Shown here one piece after another: positions 1 through 11,459 of a stretch of 64,000 bases of DNA. Position numbers and translations under genes: made by a program. The stretch spans positions 98,109,141-98,173,140 of the forward strand of contig JAVGWX010000007.1 in the NCBI GenBank assembly GCA_036924085.1, written 5' to 3'. The notes below the pieces were generated by a model. It saw nothing but the letters and a program-made list of their open reading frames with translations, had not been told where the DNA came from and ran no database searches. Origin of the DNA: Ariolimax columbianus (lineage: Eukaryota > Mollusca > Gastropoda > Stylommatophora > Arionidae). Positions within the stretch are counted from its first letter, which is position 1. Every line of letters starts with the position of its first letter.

Positions 1-1383
1 GGTGGCCCAGAAACAGACTGTAAACTATGACACAGTGTAGATCCTATTCCACCTCCAAGTGGTGGCTCCAGAAACAGACTTTAACCCTATTACACATCCA
101 AGTGGTGGCCCCAGAAACAAACTGTAAACCCTATTCCACCTCCAAGTGGTGGCTCCAGAAACAGACTGTAAACCCTATTCCACCTCCAAGTGGTGGCTCC
201 AGAAACAGACTGTAAACTATGACACAGTGTAGATCCTATTCCACCTCCAAGTGGGGGCCCCAGAAACAGACTGTAAACTATGACACAGTGTAGATCCTAT
301 TCCACCTCCAAGTGGGGGCCCTAGAAACAGACTGTAAACTATGACACAGTGTAGATACTATTCCACCTCCAAGTGATGGCCCCAGAAACAGACTGTAAAC
401 TATGACACAGTGTAGATCCTATTCCACCTCCAAGTGGTGGCCCCAGAAACAGACTGTAAACCCTATTCCACCTCCAAGTGGTGGCCCCAGAAACAGACTG
501 TAAACCCTATTCCACCTCCAAGTGGTGGCTCCAGAAACAGACTTTAACCCTATTCCACCTACAAGTGGTGGCTCCAGAAACAGACTGTAAACTATGACAC
601 AGTGTAGATCCTATTCCACCTCCAAGTGGTGGCCCCAAAAATGGACTTTAACCCTATTCCACCTACAAGTGGGGGCCCCAGAAACAGACTGTAAACTATG
701 ACACAGTGTAGATCCTATTCCACCTCCAAGTGGTGGCCCCAGAAACAGACTGTAAACCCTATTCCACCTCCAAGTGGTGGCCCCAGAAACAGACTGTAAA
801 CCCTATTCCACCTCCAAGTGGTGGCTCCAGAAACATACTTTAACCCTATTCCACCTACAAGTGGTGGCTCCAGAAACAGACTGTAAACTATGACACAGTG
901 TAGATACTATTCCACCTCCAAGTGGTGGCCCCAGAAACAGACTGTAAACTATGACACAGTGTAGATCCTATTCCACCTCCAAGTGGTGGCCCCAGAAACA
1001 GACTGTAAACCCTATTCCACCTCCAAGTGGTGGCCCCAGAAACAGACTGTAAACCCTATTCCACCTCCAAGTGGTGGCTCCAGAAACATACTTTAACCCT
1101 ATTCCACCTACAAGTGGTGGCTCCAGAAACAGACTGTAAACTATGACACAGTGTAGATCCTATTCCACCTCCAAGTGGTGGCCCCAAAAATGGACTTTAA
1201 CCCTATTCCACCTACAAGTGGGGGCCCCAGAAACAGACTAAACTTTGACACAGTGTGGATACTTTTCCATCTACAAGTGGGGGCCCCAGAAACAGACTGT
1301 AAACTTTGACACAGTGTGGATCCTTTTCCACCTCCAAGTGGTGGTCCCAGAAACAGACTGTAAACTTTGACATAGTGTAACAA
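1..1383. repeat. Minisatellite array, 44-bp and 61-bp units
   Basis: Continuous tandem array from the left edge. The short unit (44 bp) begins attccacctccaagtggtgg and ends with ctgtaaaccct; the long unit (61 bp) carries an extra 17-bp piece around tatgacacagtgtagatc. The two forms alternate irregularly, and a few units are degenerate near 1200-1380. The array continues beyond the window. Short open frames inside it are by-products of the repeat. Confidence 0.95.
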
Positions 1384-1569
1384 AACATCATATTCAGAAC
1401 AAATGCAGAAGGAAAACTATTCAAATTCAGGTATCATATCTTCTTCTTCTTGAATGGGTGGCTTAGATGTATCTACTTCTGGTTTATTCAATCTGCTATG
1501 TATCTTAAATTATTGGGTTGTTTCACTACTTACAATCTAAAGACCTACAATGATAAAGGCGTATTCTAA

Positions 1570-2597
1570 GCAAAGATGCACGAAGATCCCATAAACGCAC
1601 TAACAACACCAAAACCCATCACTACTGTACGAAAACCTACCTGGAGGCAGGATATATTTCCAGAGGTGGTAGAAAATATACCAGGTATTGCAAACAAAAA
1701 CTGCCAGACTGAAAAAGAAAGGAGAGATACTACCCTAAGCTTCATAACGAAAAGCTACCCAAGCATGGACTGGACCCATGCATACACCGACGGTTCTGTA
1801 ACAAACACAACACAGAACGGAGGGGCAGGAGCATTCCTGAACCTACCAAATGGCAGAAAAATAACACTGTCATTCGCTACTGGTAAGTACACAAGCAATT
1901 TCAGAGCGGAGGCAGAGGCACTGAGGGCGGCAGTGGAAGAAATTGTGACACACAGTGAAAATGAAAGCCATATAGTCCTGCTTACAGATGCTCTGGTCGT
2001 AGTCACAGCGCTAAAAAGCCAGAAAAATACTGAGCTTAATGACTTAAGAGCAGCACTCTGCAAACTGTTCTAGCAGTCCGCACCAAAAAGGGTAGTGGTA
2101 CAGTGGGTCCCATCACACTGCATCATCCAAGGCAACGAGGAGGCAGACAGACTGGCAAAAGAAGGTGCAAGACTACCACAAACAGATACTAGTATGACAT
2201 ACGAAGAGTCAAAACGGCTTATCAAAGCCAGATACATGACCAAATGGGAAACCGAACATACTGGTTACACCAAAAACGATGCCTATTACCAGTTGAACCG
2301 AAGAGAGCAGGTCGTTGTCTTCAGACTTCGCACTGGCCCCAATAGACTGAGGTACCACCTATTCAACAAATTGAAGATAGGGTGTACCGACGAATGCCCG
2401 TGCGGTAATGGTAAAATGACCGCTGAACATCTGCTGCAGAACTGCCCGACATACGAGGATCAGAGAGAGCAGATGTGGCCATCACCAGTGGAACTGCAAG
2501 ACAAGCTCTATGGCAGTGGCGACAGCCTCAGGATGACCGCCGCTTTTTTCGAAAAAATAATGGTTACTGTCTGACTGCGTACGAAGAAGAAGAAGAA
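1570..2597 (+). mobile_element. 5'-truncated RNase-H LINE with (GAA)n tail and perfect TSD
   Basis: The copy is flanked by an 18-bp direct repeat, gataaaggcgtattctaa, at 1552-1569 and 2598-2615. It ends in a GAA-repeat tail directly before the second repeat. Together these are the hallmarks of target-primed reverse transcription with 5' truncation. The body encodes the RNase H domain and C-terminal zinc motif of a LINE of the I/Jockey-like group. Related pieces lie at 16505-16752, 27209-27497, 41056-41790, 41865-42720 and 49002-50195. Confidence 0.92.
1576..2574 (+). pseudogene. LINE RNase H domain plus C-terminal CCHC-like tail, one in-frame stop
   Basis: A single reading frame runs through, broken only by a TAG at 2071-2073; the related minus-strand copy at 49340-49831 reads CAG-type glutamine there. 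RNase H signatures are in order: YTDGS with the first catalytic Asp, AEAEAL with the Glu, LLTDAL with the second Asp, and WVPSHC...GNEEADRLAKEG with the last Asp. The tail reads FRLRTGPNRLRYHLF followed by a CPCG...H...C knuckle, typical of the end of such LINE ORF2 proteins. In LINEs this domain removes RNA from the RNA-DNA hybrid. Reverse transcriptase and endonuclease are missing, so the copy is dead. Confidence 0.9.
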
Positions 2598-2615
2598 GAT
2601 AAAGGCGTATTCTAA

Positions 2616-3705
2616 ATCAAACATTTTAACAAATGAATCAAATCTGAGAAATCAAATTTCTGTGAAAAGCAAATGAATTTGCAAAGGCAAAGGTGTAATT
2701 GAACACAAGACTTATGGACAACACAACGCACTCAGGAAACTGAAAATTTATATGAAGTCAAGAACAAGGAAATAAGATAAAATTGTGCTTGCAACAAAGA
2801 AATTAAATGCTAAAAATCAAGGGCATATTTACAACTAAATTAGAATAGTTTTGTTTGCAAGAAAACCACAGGTAGTGGAGATTTATAAAAACACAATCTC
2901 AATGCTCATACCTTAAGAAAACTGGTCAATCCTAAGCCAGTTGTGGGATGTCTGTCATAAGAAAACTGGTCAATCCTAAGCCAGTTGTGGGATGTCTGTC
3001 ATAAGAAAACTGGTCAATCCTAAGCCAGTTGTGGGATGTCTGTCATAAGAAAACTTCTCATTTTTGAACTAGCAAGTAAACTATTTTTCTTCCAGTCAGT
3101 TGGGGCAGGGGTGAGCACACATTCCCAGCAATGAGGTGCTAGAGATGGTAACACTAGGCCACAAATATGAAGCAGCTCTCAATCTCTAAGCACAAGTACT
3201 CTATTAGATAAATCCAAAGATTGTAGGAGCAATTCTCGGTCTCTTCGCATGAGTATTAGATAAATCCCATGAATGTACCCACCCTGTGCAGCTTCACCAG
3301 AGGAGCTCAAGGCAAACGGTCGAGTTCATCATGGGAACTCATGCAACGGTGTTGGACTCATGTGAAATTACCACCGGTGATGATCACAATAATAAAAGAA
3401 CAGCATCACTGCAGCCTTCGAAACATTCTGTGGGTTGTGCATTGGGATAGCATGTAAAACATATTGCTACAGAATGCACAAAGTGCTGTGATGCAGACAT
3501 CCTGTAAAGGACAAACAAGAGTGGTGGGCCTATGCTTCACAGGGAAAAAAAATAGGACAAGAAGAAGAATGCCAAATCATGCACTCAATGAATACTATTC
3601 AATTCTGTTATATTGTATAAAACCATATCCTTTGCCGTGATCCTACCGTCTTCATTTGTTTATATATTCACTTTAAATGCAAATTGATGTTACAGTCCTC
3701 AGGCA
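2616..3705. other. Non-coding flank between LINE copy and FAM89-like gene
   Basis: AT-rich sequence with no convincing exon. It holds three 44-bp tandem units at 2914-3055 and otherwise nothing I can name. Part is probably the 3' UTR and downstream flank of the minus-strand FAM89-like gene. Confidence 0.5.
2914..3055. repeat. 44-bp tandem repeat, three copies
   Basis: Unit starts taagaaaactggtcaatcct and recurs at 2914, 2958 and 3002 with a partial fourth at 3046. The copies are nearly identical, indicating recent duplication. Confidence 0.93.
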
Positions 3706-4017
3706 TTAGAAATCACTATCAGCTCGCATGACAAGTTCTGTGATTTGCTTTAGAAGGCTAGAAGCACTCTGACTGTTTTCTCCAAGTTCTGAGCTATTCA
3801 GCTGGTCATGAGAAGAAATCAACAGTGTGCCATCCTCTCCCCAGTCACTATCATCATTCAAACTTGACATGGAACCCATGTAACTGGCTGTTCCCAAGGA
3901 GTATTCTGAGCCTGTTTCAGAATACCGATCTGCGATAGTAGCTTTGTATTCCTGGACAGCCTCATGCAGTGACAAGAGTTGACAAAACAAAGATATATCG
4001 AGGTATCTCAAGTCTTT
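3706..4017 (-). CDS. FAM89-like, last coding exon
   Basis: The exon carries the LRYLDISLFCQLLSLHEAVQEYK helix followed by a serine/acid-rich tail (SETGSEYSLGTASYMGS, DDSDWGED). It reads 103 residues from the splice acceptor, in phase 0, to a TAA at 3708-3706. The acceptor region is part of a 109-bp tandem duplication at 4021-4238. Confidence 0.85.
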   Translation of the reverse strand, partial: KDLRYLDISLFCQLLSLHEAVQEYKATIADRYSETGSEYSLGTASYMGSMSSLNDDSDWGEDGTLLISSHDQLNSSELGENSQSASSLLKQITELVMRADSDF

Positions 4018-7000
4018 CTGAGGAACAGAAATGACAAGACAGAATTAAGAGATGGAATTGATGACACAAATAAAGAGTGTAATGACCATTTTCTTATATC
4101 TGACATTTTACTGTTCATCTCTATTTCAGAGGAACAGAAATGACAAGACATAATTAAGAGATGGAATTGATGTCACAAATAAAGAGTATAATAACCATTG
4201 TCTTATATCTGACATTTTACTGTTCATATTTATTTCATCATCATCATGTGCTCTATTTTCACTCCAGTAGGAGCATGGTATCACTACTACAGTTGGACTC
4301 CTGGCAAAAAACCAGTATCACAGCATTTATTTGCTTTAATATAAGTCATTTCTGTAGTACTTTGTTCTACATGATGAAACTATTAGAACCATGAACAACC
4401 CTACTTAATCACTTTTAATGACACACATTATAAGAGTTCAGTGATTCTATTCTTTCTTCCCATTAAAGGGTGTAGTCATCCACATAAGAATTTCTACATT
4501 TATTAATTTTAATTGATCAGTTATTTGACCAAACAACAGGCCAATTACCTGTCTATCCGCACACTCGATTACAAATATATTTCAAAAAAAAAAAAGAAGT
4601 GACATCTACACCCCATGGAGTAGAAGCTGGGTGACAGTTATTTCATCTTACATAAAATTATTTTTCTCGCACAAACAATTTTAAACTTTCAATCCAAGTA
4701 TTATTTTGGTTCTCTCAATTGTCAAGTGGAAACTAGCTAATAGAACTAACTTCATTGCATCTAGATGACCCCCACAGGTGCTCAGTTTCTTTCATTGATG
4801 AAAGTGCAGATAACTGAACACAAATTCACAGATGGGAGAAGTGGTCATAGCTTGAGATGTTCCATGACATGCCCAGTCTATCAAACTGAGTGTGGCATGA
4901 TTGTAAGATTAAAAAACAGAAACATGTAGGGAACAGAGAAAGAACTACAGAGGGTAGACAGTAGGCAGATATGAATGTGCAGTTACTAATGAATTATAAA
5001 GAATGCTTGTGTCGAACAGAAAGACATGATCACCAATAATTTAATGGATTCAGAAATGGAAACATATGTAATAGGACGCACACAATAATAGACAAGATGG
5101 ATTCCACACATATATTAAGGAAGCCATTAGCTTGGCATATACAGTGGCCTGTATCTGGGACCCACCCCTGTGATAGATGACAACAATTAAGGATGCCATT
5201 ACCTAGACATATAAAGTGGTCTGTATCTGGGACCCACACCTGTGATAGGTGGACTAACAATTAAGGAAGCCATTACCTAGATATATAAAGTGGTCTGTAT
5301 CTGGGACTCACATCTGTGATAGGGTAAAATAACAATTAAGGAAGCCATTACCTAGACATATAAAGTGGTATGTATCTGTGACCTCTATGATAGATGACAT
5401 ACAACTTAGTGTTACACAGAAATTACAACAGTTTGAAAAAGATGACAGAACTGGTGCAGGATATTGAGAGCAGGAATGTTTGCAAATAATCTGTAAGAAG
5501 ATTCATATCTATATCTAAAAAGTACACATTAAAGTATTTTGTGCATGTTCCTTATGAACTATGATGTGAAATAAATTTGGCCCTTTCATATTGGTTTTTA
5601 GGTATTTTAATTAAGTAGCATTTCTGTGATCAATGTACCAAGACATACTTCTGCTTAATCTTCTTCTTTTGTCCTACTGCTCTTGCCTTGACGCGTCGCA
5701 GAACATGCATAGAGTTCTTGTTATCGCCAGATGGGAGGCTTGTGCTGTCATTAAGTGTAACTTCTTGAGTGTGTTAACGACACCCTTAATCCACCAACGT
5801 TGAGGTCGATCCCATGTACATGGACCGAAGATCTGCATATGAAATGCTCTCGCTGCAGGCTTGTCATAAAGCATTCTAACTAAATGACCAGGGAAGGAAG
5901 ACTAATGTCTGGTCAGGCAAAATATACTGATCAGATATGTTAGTCAGGGCCAGGCAAAACATACTGGCCAAGATCATCCCCTCGTCTTCCTAGTAGCCCT
6001 CCCTGGAAATGGGCTGTTTTCATATCAGCCTGGCTAACGAGGTGAGGGATTGACGTGATCCCCATAGTAGTGAGTGACACGCAGATGAAGCCAAATATAG
6101 CACAACCGCCTGAAGGACAGTGGTGCACCTTCATCAGCAGGCTCAGAATGTGAAGAAAGCTACTGCAACCCGCTACTTAACGTCCTTTTCAGGGCGCACA
6201 AAAGAGTAACCTACTCATTGTGGGCATTCGCAAACAACAACTGAATAACCAAACCACTTAATTTGTTGTGCCTTAATGTAGGCACTAACTGGGTTTGTCC
6301 CCACTTTCTGCCTCACTGGGGTGTTGCCGATTCAGCTATGAATTGTCTGTCCGTCTGCAACTTCTCACACAGCGCATTTCACAGCTCTTGATCTTACTCT
6401 TTTGTGTTTAGTTGAAAGAAGCCCTCTAGAGTGTTTCAAAATCGGTTCACTTCGATAGTGGCCAATGTTCGCCTTCTGAATTCTTTGCACAATCTCTCTA
6501 TCCCCTCTGTCGCCATCAGTGAACATACTACTGTAAAATTACTACCAAGGCATTTGAACTCCCTAAATTGCTTAATACTTTTGCTACTGCTGTGGAAACT
6601 TCTCTGCACATTTTCAAACGATATCATCAGTCTCAGTCTTGTCGATCTTCATGACATATTAATCACAAGCAAAATTGAGAATGGTTAGGTAGTGGTGTAA
6701 GGTCTTCTCCATTTTGGTAAAAGATGACCTGATCATCAGCAAACTTACAACAGTTCATTTAGGAACTAATCATTCTTAGTAATACTTTAATGCCGTAACA
6801 AAATTAATTGACTAAGTCACTGCTCTTTTACCATGGAGTGTTTTTCCTTATGGCTTATAATTTCTAAAGGATGAGGTAGTCAGACCCATACTGGCCATAC
6901 TGGCCATACTCCTAAAAAATCAGCTGAAAATATAATTCTTTTAAATATGTACTAAACTGCACTAAACAAATGAATTCCTAGTTTTGGAGTTTATAATTAT

Positions 7001-7498
7001 TAAACATCAACTGACCTAAGAAATACGTTAAACAATCAGAGAAAGTGATATCGTCTTTAACTTCAAACTTACCATTTCTCTCTGTAATTTTAGGAGTGAC
7101 GCTTGCAATTTCAAAAATGGATTTTTTTTATCGGTAACATCATCAACGTTGGTTTCAAGAGGTGGTGGAACTGACTGCTGGGAAAACGCTTTCTCATTCA
7201 CATGATGAATACAGGACTTATTGACACTTGAATGGCTGATTTGTTCTTCGCTGTTGGAGTTTTCCTGCCCACTAACACATGATAAATTGCTACGTGTTCC
7301 ATTCATTATGTAATGGTCAAGTTCATTCGAAGAGGCTAATCCTTTTGATCTGCCCGAGAATCTGGATAATGAAAGTCCCACACTAGTTTCACTGACGCTG
7401 AACTGACTGCGAAAGCTTTTAGTAGGTTCCCCATCTGCTGTAATGACGAGATGACTGAAGCAATCTGGCAGCGGTGGAAAGTCTGGAAGATGCTGCAT
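3706..7498 (-). CDS. FAM89-like adaptor protein gene (two coding exons)
   Basis: Spliced gene on the minus strand. Exon 7512-7073 ends ...LKLQREM at a gtaagt donor. Exon 4017-3706 begins after a tgttcctcag acceptor with KDLRYLDISLFCQLLSLHEA and ends at TAA. The joined segment LQREM-KDLRYLDISLFCQL matches the conserved leucine-rich core of FAM89A/B (LRAP25 group), and the N-terminal DFPPLPDCFSHLV matches the PPLP motif near the start of that family. Known vertebrate members are cytoplasmic adaptors linked to MRCK/LIMK control of actin. Predicted length from the ATG at 7498 is about 245 residues, versus roughly 185-190 in vertebrates; the extra length is a serine-rich linker. The intron is 3.05 kb and full of repeats. 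Family assignment is from remembered motif similarity. Confidence 0.82.
4021..4238. repeat. 109-bp tandem duplication at the FAM89-like intron 3' end
   Basis: Starting at 4021 and again at 4130 the same ~109-bp block occurs (starts aggaacagaaatgacaagac), about 90 percent identical. In the gene's orientation it contains the pyrimidine tract and acceptor. The distal copy reads cctctg where the used acceptor reads cctcag, so only one AG site is available. Confidence 0.9.
4240..5100. other. FAM89-like intron, no gene seen
   Basis: AT-rich intronic sequence. No exon, RNA gene or recognisable transposon was found. Confidence 0.45.
5110..5400. repeat. About 72-bp tandem repeat, four units
   Basis: The blocks caattaaggaagccattacc and ataaagtggtctgtatctgg recur four times with moderate divergence. 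It lies inside the FAM89-like intron. Minus-strand open frames here are repeat shadows. Confidence 0.88.
5665..5885 (-). pseudogene. LINE (RTE-like) 3' coding remnant
   Basis: Minus-strand translation gives ARAFHMQIFGPCTWDRPQRW...WIKGVVNTLKKLHLMTAQASHLA. This is the usual basic 3' end of RTE-like ORFs (GRPxxRWxD...LxxLxLTxxQA). It is degenerate and intronic. Confidence 0.65.
5886..6248 (+). mobile_element. SINE B copy
   Basis: This is a member of the ~360-bp family named SINE B here. It shares cctagtagccctccctggaa, the cacgcagatgaagccaa region, cttttcagggcgcaca and ctactcattgtgggcattcg. It ends in gcaaacaacaac, and that CAA-rich end is taken as the 3' tail. Other copies: 14345-14845, 18455-18790, 19040-19380, 54165-54640, 54757-54948, 55950-56280 and 60997-61359. 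Confidence 0.8.
6290..6750 (-). pseudogene. RTE-like LINE RT C-terminal remnant
   Basis: On the minus strand, pieces such as FKCLGSNFTVVCSLMATEG followed by IERLCKEFRRRTLATIEVNRF match the FKYLGS...EIxxRIxxA segment that follows the palm domain in RTE-type reverse transcriptases. Stops and frameshifts are frequent. Confidence 0.6.
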
Positions 7499-7512
7499 GT
7501 TCAGTTCTGCCA
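7073..7512 (-). CDS. FAM89-like, upstream coding exon
   Basis: An open frame runs from an in-frame ATG at 7498 to a gtaagt donor following codon ATG at 7075-7073. A good acceptor (tttgttcag) sits immediately before 7512, so a further upstream exon may supply the true start; a split ATG giving MAEL is possible. Content is PPLP motif, serine-rich linker, and the start of the leucine-rich helix (FLKLQASLLKLQREM). Confidence 0.78.
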
Positions 7513-7515
7513 CTG

Positions 7516-8690
7516 AACAAACATATAGTATTAGCTAAACGAAAATGCAATATTGTTATACTTATATTAGTAAATATTGCTGGTTGGCACACCCACACAA
7601 TTTGACACAAGTATAAGGACGGAAGTAACTTCCAACCAAGCTGTGACCAACAGTTGTCACAATTCTCACCATGACGGTCAAAAACATTCATTTGTTCCTA
7701 CATTTTAGATTCAATCATTATTACAGTACTTACAATTTGCAAAGGTGTACAAATCTAGGGGAAACTTCAAATTTTTAAAGATAAAGTTGGGATAAATATA
7801 ACAAAAGATAAACTATTTCTTCGCTCAAGTGAAAGTTACAACATGAACAACCTGACAGCTAATATTGTCTGGCAACATTAACGTCCTTGACATTGATCGT
7901 GTTTTGTCCTGACTCCTAACCCACAACGGCGGCTAACATGAAAGTCGATGTACAATACACATTTCATATTTGTTCCAAATGCTCATGTGTATGTTTAAAA
8001 CAGTCAGGGATACCGATTATCTATTACACGTTTTTAACAACATTTAAAATAAGACATCAATGGCGGTACCCAGGGAAGGAAAGAAAAGAAGGCGAATGAA
8101 GAGGGTTGTGCATGGCATGGGGTAGCAATCTTATTTTGCACAACAAATTGCTACAGAAACCACCACTATAAGCTTCGTATGAAAAGAAAAGTAGAACAAT
8201 GCTATTAAAAGGGATATCTGCATGAACTGTATGACAGCCTGGTATAAATCATGTGAGATGACAATGAGCAGTGACACGCGTGTATAGTTGCTAGGTGATA
8301 GGTTGTTGATAGAAATGACGGCTGTGTATGTTCTTGCTCTTTCCTTGTAGCGGATGGTGGAACCAGACTGGGCTAATCCTGAATATTTAATCATGGACAA
8401 CATCAGCATATGGTTACTACTGAGACTATATTGGATAATTGCTTGAGTTCTACTACCTGTATCATCTTCTGATCCACATGATAACGAGTTATAATAAAAA
8501 CACATTGCTACATCACTTCAAGAGCGTAGGTAATCCGAGAGTAATTTTATTAGTGGCTTCACAGTTTCTCTTCTTCATTAGTTATTTTGTTTGTATCCAC
8601 TGTTGTTTTATGCCATGAGGTATAGCCTGCAAGGTCAAACAGGATATGGAAGATGAGAAAGTGGTGGAATGGATCACTCTGTTGATTGTT
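7516..8690. other. No gene recognised
   Basis: Upstream flank or first intron of the FAM89-like gene. It holds a 124-residue minus-strand open frame at 8505-8131 with no family signature and no splice context that I trust. A first exon of the FAM89-like gene could lie here. Confidence 0.4.
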
Positions 8691-8715
8691 TTCTTTTGAG
8701 GCTGTATTTGTTTAT

Positions 8716-10403
8716 TTATGTATTTATGATCATTGATAAAAACGGCAAGTGTCTCATTGAGGGAAAAGACGTACTGGCAAGATGGACAGAGTACTGTTCC
8801 GAGCTATATAACTATGAAGGGCGAAACAAACCTGAGAAAACATTCCCCCCAACACCAATAAATATAGAGGATGACCAACTGATAACGAAGGAAGAGGTAA
8901 TTGCAGCGGTAAAGACATTGAGAAGAGGGAAGGCGGCCGGCGTGGACGATATACCAGCAGAGCTCTTACAAGCAGGTGGAGAGGTAGTGGTGGAAGTCCT
9001 GACACACATCTGTAACAAAATATGGGCGACAGGAAACTGGCCGGACTTATGGACGAAATCAATAGTTATACCGTTACATAAGTCTGGAAACCTAAAGCTG
9101 TGCCAAAATTACAGAACAATAAGCCTCATTAGCCACTCTAGCAAGGTCATACTTAGATTAATCCTCGACCGATTGAAACTCCAAACAGAGAACATTATTG
9201 CCGAGGAGCAAGCAGGGTTCAGACAGGGGAGAAGCACTACATAACATGTATTTAATTTAAGGCTGCTAAGCGAGAAATATCTATAACAGCAGCAAACACT
9301 GTAACATGTGTTTGTGGATTTTAAGAAGGCGTTTGATAGGGTGTGTCATAAAGCGCTTTGGGCAACCATGAGGATGTATAATATCAACGGAAATATTATA
9401 CCGGTCCTTGAACACCTGTATAACAAGGCGTCTAGCGCAGTTCTTGTGAATGGGAGGCAAGGAGACTGGTTTCGTACATCAGTTGGTGTGAGACAGGGGT
9501 GTACACTCTCTCCAACTCTTTTCAATATATTCCTTGAAGGAATTACGAGTGACGCACTTGGAGGTCACGATGGTACTGTCAAGATAGGGGGCCGAACGAT
9601 TACCAAACTTCGTTTTGCAGATGATATCGACGGGTTGGCTGGTTCAGAAGCAGAACTCCAGGAATGGGTCAGAAGGCTCGATGAAACAGCTCTTGACTAT
9701 GGTATGGAGATAAACGCTGGAAAGACAAAATTAATGACCAACAACGCTACGGGCTTTAACAGCAAGATGAAAGCTAACGGTCAGGAACTCGAAGTGGTTG
9801 ACCGTTTTAAATATCTTTGGTCGATTGTTAGTGATGAAGGATCAAAATGTGAAGTGTTGGCCAGAATAGCACAGACAATAGCGGCGCTTGCACGGTTTAA
9901 CAAAATCTGGCAAGATAAACGGTTAGCACTAAGCACGAAAATCAGATTAATGAGTACACTGGTCCTGTCAATATTCCTCTATGCGTGTGAGACATGGACA
10001 GTTACAGCTGACCTTCAACGAAGGATACAGGAAACTTTTAAACGTCACGTACAAAGATCGAGTTACAAACGAGGAAATACGAGATAGAATTACAACAGCA
10101 ATAGGGTCTTTCGAAGATCTCTTGGCAAATGTCAAAAGAAGGAAACTCACTTGGTACGGTCACATATCGAGATCAAGTGGTCTTGCAAACACAATCCTCC
10201 ACGGGAAGGTGCATGGCAGACGACGAAGAGACCGGTCCAAAAAGAGATGGGAGGACAACATAAAAGAATGGACCAGTCTCCGACCAAAAGAGTCACAGGC
10301 AGCGGCATCTAACAGGAAGGGATGGCGTGGAGTTGTGAGGATGTCTTCATGTGTGCCCCAACGACCTCATCGGTTACGGGATGACCTGACCTGACCTGAC
10401 CTG
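8716..10403 (+). mobile_element. RTE-like LINE, 5' truncated, TGACC tail
   Basis: Reverse-transcriptase-encoding copy ending in tgacctgacctgacctga. A 10-bp candidate TSD, atttgtttat, flanks it at 8706-8715 and 10404-10413; it is T-rich and so only moderately convincing. A second, shorter copy of the same family lies at 39219-40266. Confidence 0.8.
8724..10394 (+). pseudogene. RTE-like reverse transcriptase, broken by stop and frameshifts
   Basis: Part 1 (8724-9243) covers the fingers: KAAGVDDIPAELLQAG, PLHKSG, NYRTISLISHSSK, EEQAGFRQGRSTT, then a stop at 9242-9244. Part 2 (9308-10087) covers the palm and thumb: VDFKKAFDRV, GVRQGCTLSPTLFNIF, LRFADDIDGLAG, GMEINAGKTK, LSIFLYACETWT. The catalytic FADD box is intact. 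Part 3 (9981-10394), in another frame, has the basic C-terminus KRRKLTWYGHISR and WEDNIKEWTSL. In life this enzyme copies the element RNA into target DNA. The endonuclease is absent, and one stop plus at least two frame changes kill this copy. Confidence 0.88.
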
Positions 10404-10546
10404 ATTTGTTTATGATGCAATGCAGATAAGGAGAAAGAATTCACATTGAAACATCATTTTATATTGCAATACATATCAGATCACCAGAAGTCATACTCAT
10501 AATTATTAGTTAAAAGTAATTTGTAAAAAAAGGTATATATGCTTAG

Positions 10547-11024
10547 CTTAGAGGACCAACAAAATGATAAAAGTAAAAGTCTTGAGAGCCTGTGTTTTTC
10601 CTGTGGCAGCTTATGGCTGTGAATCATGGACGATTACGAAAACTTCTAGACAAAGAATCGAATCCTTCCAGTCAAAATGTTACAGAAAGATCCTTAAAAT
10701 ACACTGGACAGAGAAAAAAAACAAATGTAGACTTTCGGCAAGAGTTGAGCATAGAGGAGAACTGGTTTATCAATTCCATTTTGGCTAGAAAATGCAAATA
10801 CTTTGGTCACATCAAGAGACACAACGGTCTTGAGAGAACGGTGATGGAAGGTATGGTGCCAGACAAAAGAGGAAGGTGTAGACAAAGAAGACGATGGCAC
10901 CAAGATATCCAGGAATGCCTGAGCATGACTGTGGCGGAGGCTGTATTTTGACAAAAGAACGAGTTTCTTTCAGACAGACTGTGATGGGAGCGACGTTTTA
11001 CAAAGGACATGCTACATGATCATG
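10547..11024 (+). mobile_element. RTE-like LINE 3' fragment (second RTE family)
   Basis: Encodes MIKVKVLRACVFPVAAYGCE and then SILARKCKYFGHIKRHNGLE, the same 3' region as the longer minus-strand copy at 45612-47264. It ends in catgatcatg and is bounded by a short direct repeat atgcttag at 10539-10546 and 11025-11032. Frameshifted, so dead. Confidence 0.82.
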
Positions 11025-11034
11025 ATGCTTAGTA

Positions 11035-11450
11035 CTTACCTCACGGTCCAGGGCCATGTTAATAGATGAGAAGGCTGCCCAACCCGCGCGGCAACGTCTT
11101 GTCGGTTCAGGTTATTCTCCATATTGAGAAGGCGTCCAATATAGGTGTACACGTTGACATCCTCTAATCGTACATTACCAAGGAAAACTGGATCCCAAGT
11201 GGCGAAGCGATTGGTCTTCGAGTCCCGCTTTCTTGCCCTCTCCATCGAGTAGCTGCATCATTTGGTTGGCTTATGCTGCTGACTTTGTGATGAGCACTAT
11301 GTCATCAGCAAATCGAAGATGATTGAGGCGTCTACCGCCAATAAGGATGCCAAAGGTGTTCCAGTTTCATCGGTTAATGACTGTTTCCAGACATGCAGAA
11401 AAGAGGTTCAGTGAGATAGGATCGCCCTGGCAATTATAATCGTTTGTAAC
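11035..11450 (-). pseudogene. RTE reverse transcriptase palm fragment
   Basis: The minus strand reads GDPISLNLFSACLETVI, then LNHLRFADDIVLITKSA with the FADD box, and then a thumb-like GRLLNMENNLNRQDVAARVG. This is a third, distinct RTE-type lineage in the window. It contains stops. Confidence 0.75.
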
Positions 11451-11459
11451 ATTTTCTGG

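Noticed and set aside
8131..8505. 124-codon minus ORF with hydrophobic end
   Set aside because: No family motif, no splice or start support; left as unassigned.
10592..10951. Functional gene from the RTE 3' ORF
   Set aside because: Frameshifted fragment of a LINE with flanking repeat.
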